From contig CAMLMY010000005.1 of assembly GCA_946481345.1 (NCBI GenBank), positions 1 through 64,000 on the forward strand: 64,000 nt of DNA, written 5' to 3'. The first letter of the stretch is position 1; every line of letters starts with the position of its first letter. This document shows, piece after piece, positions 23,868-33,469 of the stretch. This DNA comes from an uncultured Gilliamella sp. (lineage in GTDB: Bacteria > Pseudomonadota > Gammaproteobacteria > Enterobacterales > Orbaceae). The translations under genes were made by a program, and so were the position numbers. The notes beneath the pieces were generated by a model. The model was not told the origin of the DNA, ran no database searches, and was given only the letters and a program-made list of their open reading frames with translations.

Positions 23868-24686
23868 ATGGCAAATTTACTCATTGGTGATATTCATGGT
23901 TGTTATGATGAATTCATGCGATTACTTGAAAAAGCAAAATTCTCATCTTCAGATACTTTATGGTTAACAGGGGATCTGGTTGCCCGAGGACCTAAATCAT
24001 TAGATGTTTTACGATTTGTTAAGCAAAATAGTCAGAAAATTCGTATGGTTTTGGGTAATCATGATTTGCACTTATTATCAGTATATGCTGGTGTTACACT
24101 TGTTAAAAAGAAAGATAATTTAGATGAAGTCATCAATGCTCCCGATTATGATGAACTTATGAACTGGCTACGTAAACAGCCATTGGTTCAAATTGATGAA
24201 TCATTAAAATTAATCATGACCCATGCGGGTATTTCACCACAATGGGATCTTGAATTACTAAAAAAATGCGCTCACGATCTGAATGTTATGCTATCTAGTG
24301 ATTCATATCCCTTATTTTTAGATAAAATGTATGGTAACTTTCCTGATGAATGGTCATCAGATTTACAAGGATTGGATCGCCTACGTTATATTGCCAATGC
24401 GCTAACACGTATGCGTTTTTGTTATGAAGATGGCCGGTTAGATTTTTATTTTAAAAAATCACCTGAACAAGCACCAATAAAACTTAAACCTTGGTTTTTA
24501 TTGCCAAGTAAAATACCCGCACAATATAGTATTGCTTTCGGGCATTGGGCTGCATTAAATGGTAAAGGTACACCAGAAAATATTTATGCACTTGATACTG
24601 GATGTTGTTGGGGAGGAAAACTGACATGTTTACGATTTGAAGATAAAAAATATTTCAAAAAACGTAATATTGAAACGAAAAATTAA
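23868..24686 (+). CDS. apaH: Bis(5'-nucleosyl)-tetraphosphatase (symmetrical)
   Basis: [42 protein letters not shown]. Confidence 0.96.
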   Translation: MANLLIGDIHGCYDEFMRLLEKAKFSSSDTLWLTGDLVARGPKSLDVLRFVKQNSQKIRMVLGNHDLHLLSVYAGVTLVKKKDNLDEVINAPDYDELMNWLRKQPLVQIDESLKLIMTHAGISPQWDLELLKKCAHDLNVMLSSDSYPLFLDKMYGNFPDEWSSDLQGLDRLRYIANALTRMRFCYEDGRLDFYFKKSPEQAPIKLKPWFLLPSKIPAQYSIAFGHWAALNGKGTPENIYALDTGCCWGGKLTCLRFEDKKYFKKRNIETKN

Positions 24687-24713
24687 AGTTATTATTAACA
24701 AGGACTTATTATT

Positions 24714-26549
24714 ATGTCTGCATTATCTGTCATAAAATCTATTTGGAAAGTGATTAATGTAATAAGAGAAACGTTTCTTAATTTGATATTCTTAGTTATT
24801 ATTCTGCTTATCTTCGGCGGTATTGGCTTAATAAATGAAGCTCAAAAGCAAGATACAGTTCCTCAATATGGTTCATTGGTTTTAGATCTTGAAGGTGTTA
24901 TTGTTGATAACACGAATTACAATGATGAAATCTATGCACTACAAAATAAAATTTATGGTAAAAAAGTAAATACTTCCCGCGAAAATAGTTTGTTTATATT
25001 AACGCAAAAAATTGCCCAAGCAACCACCGATCCAAATATTAAAAGCATTATTTTAAAATTAGATAATTTTGTTGGTGCCGATCTGAGCTCTTTACAATAT
25101 GTGGGCAAGTATTTAACCAAATTTAAAGAAGCTAAAAAACCAATTTATGCCTTTGGAACAAGTTATAATCAGAGCCAATATTATTTAGCGAGTTATGCTA
25201 ATAAAATCTATCTAACACCTCTTGGCTCAGTCAACGTATATGGATTAGCTGCAAACAACTTATACTATAAAACCCTACTTGATAATTTAAAAGTTAATAC
25301 ACATGTTTTCAGAGTAGGAACGTATAAATCTGCCATTGAGCCATTTATTCGTGATGACATGTCGGAAGATGCGAGAAATAATACAACTCGTTGGTTAACC
25401 CATATGTGGGATAATTACCTTAATGATATCTCAACACAACGAAAAAAAGCCAATTCACAATTAGTGCCTGCACCTGAAACAATGCTATCAGAATTAAGAG
25501 CTGCTAATGGTAATATGGCTCAATATGCTTTATCTAATGGCTTAGTTGATGTTATTGCTTCAAGTCATCAATATGAATTAGAATTCACTGATCAACATGA
25601 AGTTAGTATTTACGATTATCAACTTAAATCAGAAAATGAACAATTAGTTGGTGATAATAATAAGAGTAATACTCCACTTATCGCTGTTGTCTTTGTCAAT
25701 GGTACGATCACCAATGGTGAAAATAGCAATAATGTAGCAGGAAGCGAAGACATTGTTCAGCAACTTAAAGAAATTCGTAAGAACCTAGATAAGCAAAATA
25801 TACAAGCTGTAGTATTACGAGTAAATAGCCCTGGGGGTAGTGTTGATGCATCTGAAGCGATTCGTAGTGAATTAGAAGCTTTACGTAGTTATCAAATTCC
25901 TGTCGTTGTTTCTATGGGCGGAATGGCTGCATCAGGTGGATACTGGATCTCAACTGAATCTGATTATATTGTTGCAAGTCCAAACACAATTACAGGCTCT
26001 ATTGGTATCTTCGGTATTATTTCAACATTTGAAAACTCTTTATCTCATATTGGTGTTTATAGTGATGGAGTAAGTACATCACCATTGGCAGGCAATAATT
26101 TAACTAAAAACTTGCCTGAAGAAACAAACCAATTAATTCAAATGAACATCAACAATGGCTACCAAACATTTATTTCGCTAGTAGCAAAAGCGCGAAAAAT
26201 GACAACGGAACAAGTAGATAAAATTGGACAAGGTCAAGTCTGGTTAGGAGCAGAAGCAGACAAAATAGGGCTTATTGATAAGTTAGGTGATTTTGATGAT
26301 GCCGTTGAAATAGCTGCAACATTAGCAAATTTAACTGATTATAAAATTGACTGGCCAAAATCTGAAGTAAATTGGTTTAATGCATTATATTCAGATATGA
26401 TAGCTATCTTACCGCAATCAACAGCTGAGATATTATTTGAACATCTTCCTGAAGCAAAACAGCTAAAACAACATATCTCTTTATGGAATAATTTTAACGA
26501 CACCCAAAATCGTTATATTTATTGCTTAAATTGTGCTGATGTTCGTTAA
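24714..26549 (+). CDS. sppA: Signal peptide peptidase SppA (protease IV)
   Basis: 611 aa; tandem S49 domains, RVNSPGGSVDASEAI and MGGMAASGGYWIS. Confidence 0.95.
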   Translation: MSALSVIKSIWKVINVIRETFLNLIFLVIILLIFGGIGLINEAQKQDTVPQYGSLVLDLEGVIVDNTNYNDEIYALQNKIYGKKVNTSRENSLFILTQKIAQATTDPNIKSIILKLDNFVGADLSSLQYVGKYLTKFKEAKKPIYAFGTSYNQSQYYLASYANKIYLTPLGSVNVYGLAANNLYYKTLLDNLKVNTHVFRVGTYKSAIEPFIRDDMSEDARNNTTRWLTHMWDNYLNDISTQRKKANSQLVPAPETMLSELRAANGNMAQYALSNGLVDVIASSHQYELEFTDQHEVSIYDYQLKSENEQLVGDNNKSNTPLIAVVFVNGTITNGENSNNVAGSEDIVQQLKEIRKNLDKQNIQAVVLRVNSPGGSVDASEAIRSELEALRSYQIPVVVSMGGMAASGGYWISTESDYIVASPNTITGSIGIFGIISTFENSLSHIGVYSDGVSTSPLAGNNLTKNLPEETNQLIQMNINNGYQTFISLVAKARKMTTEQVDKIGQGQVWLGAEADKIGLIDKLGDFDDAVEIAATLANLTDYKIDWPKSEVNWFNALYSDMIAILPQSTAEILFEHLPEAKQLKQHISLWNNFNDTQNRYIYCLNCADVR

Positions 26550-26558
26550 TTTTTATCA

Positions 26559-26592
26559 CTATCCGCCATGAATATGGCGGATAGAATTTTTC
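26559..26592 (+). terminator. Terminator of sppA
   Basis: ctatccgccat-gaat-atggcggatag 11-bp stem followed by aattttt. Confidence 0.85.
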
Positions 26593-26622
26593 ATTTGTTG
26601 CTAGATATTCCGTTCTAATATG

Positions 26623-28449
26623 TTAATGATTTTTTCTTTGACTGAAAAAATAACTCATATTTTTCATCGCTTCTTGAATATTTTGGTAATTTGGTACCTC
26701 GTTAACCTCACGATTATGTATATCCATATAACGACTAATACCAATTCTATTAACAAAATAGATATTATCTGGTGTTCTAACAGCATAAGAACTGTAGTTA
26801 GACATTAATAACCAATTACGATCAGTTATAGGTTGAAATAAATCATATCCGGTAGAATAATCCTTTATATCATTTTCAACATATAAATAATGCTTCATTA
26901 GGGTTGGGACAACATCTTCATGGTTAGTTAATTTATTACTGTTATTTATCAAATTACCTAACTCTGTCGCACCAACAATAATAAAAGGTACCTTAGTTTG
27001 TGCATCAGTATAATTACCATTATGCCCCCAAAAACCTAGTTTATTATCATTCATTTCTTGACTATGATCACCTGTTATAATTAACAATGTATCATTTAAA
27101 GAGTCTGATTTAATAAGTTCATCATAAATATTTTGTAATAAATAATCATCATAATAGACACTTTGTTTGTAACGATTAAAAATCGGCAAAGGATCTGTAT
27201 CATTGTTCAATGTCATATAGTTAAGATCGCCAATAGGTTTGAACTTAACTGAAAAATCATCTGGGAAATCATACGCATGAGGCGCATCATAAAATAAAAA
27301 AGAAAACGTTGGTCTTGAAATATCTCGCGATTTATACCATGCTAACCAATCATCAGTGATTTGTTTATCCCGTTTAGATGCTGAGCCATCTTTACTACTG
27401 ATTCTTAAGTTTTCAATAGTAACAAACGCAGTTCGATCAAATTCAGGTGCAGTTACTTTAGCTGATGTAAAAATACCAATATTATAATTTTCTTTCTGTA
27501 AAGTTGTAATAAATACGGACGGAATGCTACCACGTAAAAATGAATCCCAGTAAGTACCTGGAATACCATAAAAAAGTCCAAAAATACCGGTACGCGTTGC
27601 ATTACCTGTCGAATAATGATTATTAAAGATCACGCCATTATTATTCTTAACAAACTGAAAAGTATTTGGTGAGATTTCATTACTAAAAGTATCATATCGC
27701 CATGAATCTAAAACAATAAATATTATATTTTTAAGTTTTTTATTTTCTGGGTTAATCACTAACGGATTTTTAGGATAATCGACAGTTGCATTAATATTAT
27801 CTTTATCATAAACAACTTTTCGTGCACCTTCCTTATCAAAAATACTCATGATTTTTTTTGAAGTCAATGGACGATAAAGCGGAATATATTCTTTCACAAC
27901 CATTATTGGAGAATAAGCATAATAAAAACCAACCATATGTCCAAACTGGCTAATAAATAAAGAAGCAATTAATAGCAGTGTGGATAATAAAATTACTTTC
28001 GATTTATTATGAGGTTTAGATACTTGGAAATCAATAATATAGATAATAAGATATTCAACACAAAATGAAACGATAATAAGCGCCAGCATTAACAAATACG
28101 TTGTTATAGAAAAATCAACAACTTGACCTGATAATACCACTGATAAAACAGATTCATTAATATGGAATCGATATTGCTGAAAAACAATTGTATCAACATA
28201 TAATGTTATTTGAATAAAACTAAATAAAATAGCAAGAATGGCATAACATAAATATTTTCTTAACCACAGGGTTGGTATACAGATTAAAAAAAACAATATA
28301 TATAATGAAAAAAAATGTCCAAGTACAGCAAACACTGAAAATGTGCTACCAAGCCAAGAAAACGCTACATCAGGAACCAGAAAGAAACGTACTGCAATAA
28401 GAGATGAAATGAAGATATTTATTAAAACAAAACAGTATAATTTTTTCAT
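26623..28449 (-). CDS. DUF3413/sulfatase-fold inner-membrane protein, YejM/PbgA/LapC-like
   Basis: Five N-terminal TM segments plus periplasmic alkaline phosphatase-like domain; NHYSTGNATRTGIFGLFYGI parallels E. coli YejM RHMSSGNTTDNGIFGLFYGI. Likely start MKKLYCFVL. Confidence 0.85.
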   Translation of the reverse strand: MKKLYCFVLINIFISSLIAVRFFLVPDVAFSWLGSTFSVFAVLGHFFSLYILFFLICIPTLWLRKYLCYAILAILFSFIQITLYVDTIVFQQYRFHINESVLSVVLSGQVVDFSITTYLLMLALIIVSFCVEYLIIYIIDFQVSKPHNKSKVILLSTLLLIASLFISQFGHMVGFYYAYSPIMVVKEYIPLYRPLTSKKIMSIFDKEGARKVVYDKDNINATVDYPKNPLVINPENKKLKNIIFIVLDSWRYDTFSNEISPNTFQFVKNNNGVIFNNHYSTGNATRTGIFGLFYGIPGTYWDSFLRGSIPSVFITTLQKENYNIGIFTSAKVTAPEFDRTAFVTIENLRISSKDGSASKRDKQITDDWLAWYKSRDISRPTFSFLFYDAPHAYDFPDDFSVKFKPIGDLNYMTLNNDTDPLPIFNRYKQSVYYDDYLLQNIYDELIKSDSLNDTLLIITGDHSQEMNDNKLGFWGHNGNYTDAQTKVPFIIVGATELGNLINNSNKLTNHEDVVPTLMKHYLYVENDIKDYSTGYDLFQPITDRNWLLMSNYSSYAVRTPDNIYFVNRIGISRYMDIHNREVNEVPNYQNIQEAMKNMSYFFSQRKNH

Positions 28450-28580
28450 AGTACTCACTAGTAGACCATCCATTCACTTAACATCAAAAGAATCTTACAG
28501 TATTTTATACTGAAACGTAGTGCTTTCCTGAAACTTTTTAACAAGTTAGCATTATCTAGATAAATACTAATAAAATATTA

Positions 28581-28606
28581 ACAAAAAAGGGCTCTAATTG
28601 AGCCCT
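28581..28606 (-). terminator. Terminator of Bax inhibitor-1 family gene or of the downstream-reading region
   Basis: agggctc-taatt-gagccct stem; minus-strand T6 run. Confidence 0.75.
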
Positions 28607-28624
28607 CTTTCTAGATTCAAACCA

Positions 28625-29323
28625 TTATCGTCTATCGGCAAAAATTCTTAATAACATAATAAATAAATTGATAAAATCAAGATAAAGTTGTAATGCACCT
28701 AAAATAACATAACGTCTAAATATATTCTGATCGTCTTGAGGTAAACCGTCACCTAATTCTTTCAATTTTTGAGTATCGTAAGCAGTTAATCCTGCAAAAA
28801 CAAATACACCAATATAGGTAATAGCCCACATCAATGGTTCACTATGCATAAATATATTCACTAATGATGCAATGACTAATCCAATTAATCCCATAAATAA
28901 GAAACGACCGAAACTAGACAAATCTCGCTTAGTAGTATAGCCATAAAAAGCCAAAGCTGCGAACATACCTGCGGTAATAAAAAACACACTTGCTATTGAC
29001 GATGAAGTATAAACTAGAAAATAGATTGAAAAGGTACAACCATTTAAAACCGAATAAAGCATAAATAATGTCGTTGCGGCAGCGCCAGAAAGACGATTAA
29101 TCATGCCAGAAATAACGAAAACTAATGCCAGTTCCGCTATCATCAATACCCACATACCTTTATATAATAATTGTATCAGCGCAAGATTACTTGATGCAAA
29201 CCAAGCAACTAAAGCTGTTAATAATAAACCAACAGTCATCCAACCATATACATGGCTCATATACGTTTGTACACGACTGCCAGCTTGTTCATTAATCAAG
29301 CCATTCGGCGAAAAACTTGCCAT
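28625..29323 (-). CDS. Bax inhibitor-1/YccA family membrane protein (YbhL-like)
   Basis: 232 aa, seven TM segments, FAGLTAYDTQKLKEL. Confidence 0.9.
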   Translation of the reverse strand: MASFSPNGLINEQAGSRVQTYMSHVYGWMTVGLLLTALVAWFASSNLALIQLLYKGMWVLMIAELALVFVISGMINRLSGAAATTLFMLYSVLNGCTFSIYFLVYTSSSIASVFFITAGMFAALAFYGYTTKRDLSSFGRFLFMGLIGLVIASLVNIFMHSEPLMWAITYIGVFVFAGLTAYDTQKLKELGDGLPQDDQNIFRRYVILGALQLYLDFINLFIMLLRIFADRR

Positions 29324-29379
29324 TCCTTATCTCTCCTAAAAATGCCATATAAACTATCGTATTATATATTAAATAGGGA

Positions 29380-29835
29380 TTAATTCCATTTTTTCAATGC
29401 ATCTACGTCAGTTTTTTTTGCTTCAACCCAGCTATCGCCATCAATGGTTCGTTCTTTCTTCCAAAATGGCGCTTCATTTTTTAAAATATCCATAATAAAT
29501 TCAGCAGCCGCAAATGAATCGGCACGATGAGCACTACTTACCCCAACAAATACGATCTGCTCATTAGCATTAATTTCCCCAACTCGATGTATAACCACAA
29601 CTCGACTTAATTGCCATCTTTTTCGAGCATTAGCGATTATATTAGCTAAAACTTTCTCTGTCATTTCTGCATAATGTTCTAAATAAAGGCTCAATGTCTG
29701 TTTTTCAAAACAACGAACCTTACCCATAAAAGTGACAATAGCACCATCTTGGGGTAATTCTGAAAGCCAATTAATTAACTGATTATTATCAATTGACTCT
29801 TCATTTACTTTAATAATATCCATCGTTTTAACCAC
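29380..29835 (-). CDS. moaE: Molybdopterin synthase catalytic subunit
   Basis: 151 aa; GAIVTFMGKVR, LYLEHYAEMTEK, HRVGEI, KNEAPFWKKE. Confidence 0.95.
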   Translation of the reverse strand: MVKTMDIIKVNEESIDNNQLINWLSELPQDGAIVTFMGKVRCFEKQTLSLYLEHYAEMTEKVLANIIANARKRWQLSRVVVIHRVGEINANEQIVFVGVSSAHRADSFAAAEFIMDILKNEAPFWKKERTIDGDSWVEAKKTDVDALKKWN

Positions 29836-30073
29836 CTGTTACAGGAGGGAAAAAGGCAATTTCATCGCCAGCCTGAATAATATAATTAGAATCAACCAAT
29901 ACTTGGTTCACGGCACATAAAATAACTCTCTCTTTGAATGCTAAAGCCCACCTATCGCCACGTTTGCTGAGTTGTTCAAGTAATTCCAAAATAGAAACTT
30001 GATTAGCATCTAAGATAATGCTGTCAATTTCAACTAACTCTCTAATTTGAGCAAAAAAAATAATTTTATTCAT
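29828..30073 (-). CDS. moaD: Molybdopterin synthase sulfur carrier subunit
   Basis: 81 aa, C-terminal FFPPVTGG diglycine. Confidence 0.95.
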   Translation of the reverse strand: MNKIIFFAQIRELVEIDSIILDANQVSILELLEQLSKRGDRWALAFKERVILCAVNQVLVDSNYIIQAGDEIAFFPPVTGG

Positions 30074-30557
30074 CTAGTTCCTTGGCAATAAAGTCTCCAG
30101 ACTTACCACCACTCTTATTCAATAATCTTACTTGCGTAATGACCATATCCTTTTGTACAGCCTTACACATATCATAAATAGTTAAAGCAGCAACTGAAGC
30201 TGCTACCATAGCCTCCATTTCAACACCTGTTTGCCCGTTTAATCGACAGTTAGCTTGAATTCGAATACAACTTTTTATTCGATCAGCTTCAATATTAATT
30301 TCAATCTTACTGAGTAAAAGCGGATGGCATAGAGGAATAATATCCCAAGTTTTTTTTGCAGCTTGAATACCAGCAATTCTTGCTGTCGCAAAAACATCCC
30401 CTTTATGATGTTTACCTTCGATAATCATATCAAGTGTTTTGGTATTCATTAAAACTAATGATTCTGCGCTTGCTTGTCGCATTGTTAGCTGTTTATTTGA
30501 AACATCAACCATATGAGCATCACCGCGCTGATTAATATGCGAAAATGACTCGGGCAT
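30066..30557 (-). CDS. moaC: Cyclic pyranopterin monophosphate synthase
   Basis: [55 protein letters not shown]. Confidence 0.96.
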   Translation of the reverse strand: MPESFSHINQRGDAHMVDVSNKQLTMRQASAESLVLMNTKTLDMIIEGKHHKGDVFATARIAGIQAAKKTWDIIPLCHPLLLSKIEINIEADRIKSCIRIQANCRLNGQTGVEMEAMVAASVAALTIYDMCKAVQKDMVITQVRLLNKSGGKSGDFIAKELDE

Positions 30558-30635
30558 ATTTTTGATTCCTTAAAAAATTTATCAACTCTTTAGAATATAT
30601 CCAAGATAGCAAAATTTTACAAGTAGCTACTCAAC

Positions 30636-30650
30636 TGATTAAATTAATCA
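30636..30650. promoter_or_regulatory. 15-bp palindrome in the moaC/priA divergent intergenic region
   Basis: TGATTAA-A-TTAATCA perfect 7-1-7 inverted repeat; binding protein unknown. Confidence 0.3.
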
Positions 30651-30777
30651 TTATCAGAACATATAAAAAATTAGTTTGATTTGACCTTTCAAATCATCTA
30701 TAAATTTGGTATGTTTTTGCGAGTTAAATAAAAACTGCGTACAATATTACTCTCTTTAAATATAGTTGTGATTATCA

Positions 30778-32946
30778 ATGCTTATTGCTCATGTTGCCTT
30801 ACCAGTACCACTTTACCAACTTTATGATTATAACTTAACCAAGCCCGCCCAAATTGGAATGCGGGTGAAAGTTCCATTTGGTACCCGTAATGCCATAGGT
30901 ATTATTGTTAAAATAGATCAACAAACCAATATTGATATTAAAAGTTTAAAAAATATAACTACAATTATTGATAGCGAACCTCTTTTTACCCCAGATATCT
31001 GGCAATTATTAAATTGGGCGGCAAGTTATTATCATTATCCAATTGGTGAAGTGTTATTTCATGCGATGCCTGTTTTATTAAGGCAAGGACGCGAAGCTAA
31101 CAAAGCTCAAATCACACATTGGCAATTAACCGAATTAGGAGAGAATATCGATCTGACTGCATTATCACGGACACCAAAACAAAAATTATTATTATCATCA
31201 TTTAGAGACAATACTGTTAATTCTATCAACGTAAGCACTACTATCTATAATGAATTAGAGAAAAAAAAACTAATAACACGCGTAAATGTCCAAGCAGATA
31301 ATATAATTTGGCAAGCAAATTTTTCTGCAAATCCAAACTTGATTAAATTAAATCAAGAACAATGCTATGCAATAGATACAGTAAATAATCATCGTCATAA
31401 TTTTGCAGTATTTCTTTTAGAGGGTGTCACTGGTTCAGGAAAAACTGAAGTGTATCTCAATATAATATCTAATGTATTAGCTAAAGGTAAACAAGCATTA
31501 GTATTGGTACCTGAAATTAGCCTTACACCACAAACAATTAAACGTTTTAAAGAACGATTTAATGCTCCAATAGATATTCTACATTCTGGATTAACTAATC
31601 AACAGAGACTAGCTGTTTGGTTAAGAAGCAAAAATGGAGAAAATGCCATTGTTGTTGGTACCCGTTCATCACTTTTCACACCATTTAAAAATTTAGGTAT
31701 GATTATCGTTGACGAAGAGCATGATAGTTCTTATAAACAGCAAGAAGGATGGCGTTATAATGCTCGTGATTTAGCAATTATTCGTGCAAAACTTAAAAAT
31801 ATCCCTATTTTATTAGGTTCTGCAACGCCTTCATTAGAAACTTTAAATAATGTTAAAAATCATAGATACCAATTGTTACAATTAACAAAACGTGCAGGCC
31901 ATGCTAAACCTGTAAAGCAATCTATTTTAGATATTCGAGGTTTAACACTTGTAGCTGGCTTATCACAACCCTTAATTGAACAAATAAAAATACATTTACA
32001 CAATAATAATCAAGTCATGTTATTTTTAAATCGGCGTGGTTATTCACCTTTATTAATATGTCATGATTGTGGTTGGATTGCGGAATGTCCTCGTTGTGAT
32101 CGTCCATATACTTTTCACAACCAATCACAAAAACTTAGTTGTCATTACTGTGATACACCAAGAGCAATTCCAAAACAATGTCCAAAATGTGGTTCAACTC
32201 ATTTAGTACCGGTTGGTTTTGGTACTGAGCAATTAGAAAAACAACTTCAGCTTCTTTTTCCTAACACTAAAATAAGTCGTATTGATCGTGATACAGTAGC
32301 TAAGAAAGGAGCATTAGAAAATTATTTACAAAGTATTCAGCAAGGTGGTGCACATATTTTAGTTGGCACACAAATTTTAGCTAAAGGTCATCATTTTCCT
32401 GATATAACATTAGTTGGTATTGTAGATGTCGACGGAGCTTTATTTTCGAGTGATTTTCGAGCCACAGAGCAATTTGCTCAAATCTATACTCAAGTGTCAG
32501 GACGAGCTGGCCGAGAAACAAAAACAGGAGAAGTAATATTACAAACCTATCATCCTGAGCATCCATTATTAAATGTATTATTAAATAATGGATATCAAGA
32601 ATTCGCTAAACAGACCTTAAAAGAACGTCAACAAACGCTATTACCTCCATTCAGTTATCAAGCATTAATTCGTGCGGCTGATCGCAATAATCATCATGCA
32701 CAAAAGTTTTTGCAACTTATTCATGACAGATTAAAAGAGTATGGTGATAATTCCTTATGGCAACTTGGTCCTATGCCAGCAAATCAACCTAAAAAAGCAG
32801 GATATTACCGATGGCAACTTTTGTTACAACACACAAATAGGCAATTATTACAATTAATTTTAGATAACCTTATTATTGATATAGAAAAATGGAATGAAAC
32901 ATCAAAAGTAAGATGGAGTATTGATATTGATCCTATCAATAATTAA
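30778..32946 (+). CDS. priA: Primosomal protein N' (replication restart helicase PriA)
   Basis: GVTGSGKTEVY Walker A, DEEHDSSYKQQ, zinc-binding cysteine cluster CHDCGW..CPRC..CHYC..CPKC. Confidence 0.97.
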   Translation: MLIAHVALPVPLYQLYDYNLTKPAQIGMRVKVPFGTRNAIGIIVKIDQQTNIDIKSLKNITTIIDSEPLFTPDIWQLLNWAASYYHYPIGEVLFHAMPVLLRQGREANKAQITHWQLTELGENIDLTALSRTPKQKLLLSSFRDNTVNSINVSTTIYNELEKKKLITRVNVQADNIIWQANFSANPNLIKLNQEQCYAIDTVNNHRHNFAVFLLEGVTGSGKTEVYLNIISNVLAKGKQALVLVPEISLTPQTIKRFKERFNAPIDILHSGLTNQQRLAVWLRSKNGENAIVVGTRSSLFTPFKNLGMIIVDEEHDSSYKQQEGWRYNARDLAIIRAKLKNIPILLGSATPSLETLNNVKNHRYQLLQLTKRAGHAKPVKQSILDIRGLTLVAGLSQPLIEQIKIHLHNNNQVMLFLNRRGYSPLLICHDCGWIAECPRCDRPYTFHNQSQKLSCHYCDTPRAIPKQCPKCGSTHLVPVGFGTEQLEKQLQLLFPNTKISRIDRDTVAKKGALENYLQSIQQGGAHILVGTQILAKGHHFPDITLVGIVDVDGALFSSDFRATEQFAQIYTQVSGRAGRETKTGEVILQTYHPEHPLLNVLLNNGYQEFAKQTLKERQQTLLPPFSYQALIRAADRNNHHAQKFLQLIHDRLKEYGDNSLWQLGPMPANQPKKAGYYRWQLLLQHTNRQLLQLILDNLIIDIEKWNETSKVRWSIDIDPINN

Positions 32947-32995
32947 TATGTGATAATCGCCGACCGATATTAATAATCGGCGGCTTAAAATAAAA

Positions 32996-33316
32996 TTATA
33001 ACGCTATTTTACCTACATTTTTGTCCAACGTTGCTTGACCTATACCGGAAACTTCTTTCAATTGTTCGATAGATACAAACGCCCCAAATTTTTCACGATA
33101 TTCAACAATTTTTTTGGCTTTACTTATCCCTATACCTGTTAAAACTTTAGCTAACTCTTCTGCTGTAGCTGTATTAATATTAACTTGTATAATTTGTTGC
33201 TGATCTTTTTTAGTTACTTCATTTTTAGTTACTTCATTAGATGAATTATCCGCAAAACTTAATCCAGAAAAAGTGATACTTGATAATAAAATACAAAAAA
33301 TTGAAAATAGTTTCAT
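32996..33316 (-). CDS. ComEA-family helix-hairpin-helix secreted protein (YbaV-like)
   Basis: Signal peptide; VNINTATAEELAKVLTGIGISKAKKIVEYREKFGAF. Confidence 0.88.
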   Translation of the reverse strand: MKLFSIFCILLSSITFSGLSFADNSSNEVTKNEVTKKDQQQIIQVNINTATAEELAKVLTGIGISKAKKIVEYREKFGAFVSIEQLKEVSGIGQATLDKNVGKIAL

Positions 33317-33410
33317 TTGATTAACCTCTTAAAAATAGTTATGCAATTAATATGCTTTTTAACTATCTCATTTAATCAAATATTAAACGTTTATTAATTT
33401 CATAAATGAA

Positions 33411-33432
33411 AAAAGTCACCGAAGTGACTTTT
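33411..33432 (-). terminator. Terminator downstream of ppiD
   Basis: aaaagtcac-cgaa-gtgactttt. Confidence 0.75.
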
Positions 33433-33469
33433 CATTTTTGCTGAATTTTGCATTAATTTATGATTTGGA

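Noticed and set aside
30638-30656. Weak Fur-like match (gataatgattaattta) upstream of moaC/priA
   Set aside because: Only one half resembles the consensus; the stronger symmetry is the TGATTAA-A-TTAATCA palindrome.
32569-32602. Inverted repeat atccattatt ... aataatggat in priA
   Set aside because: Inside a conserved coding region with a 14-bp spacer; probably chance in AT-rich DNA.
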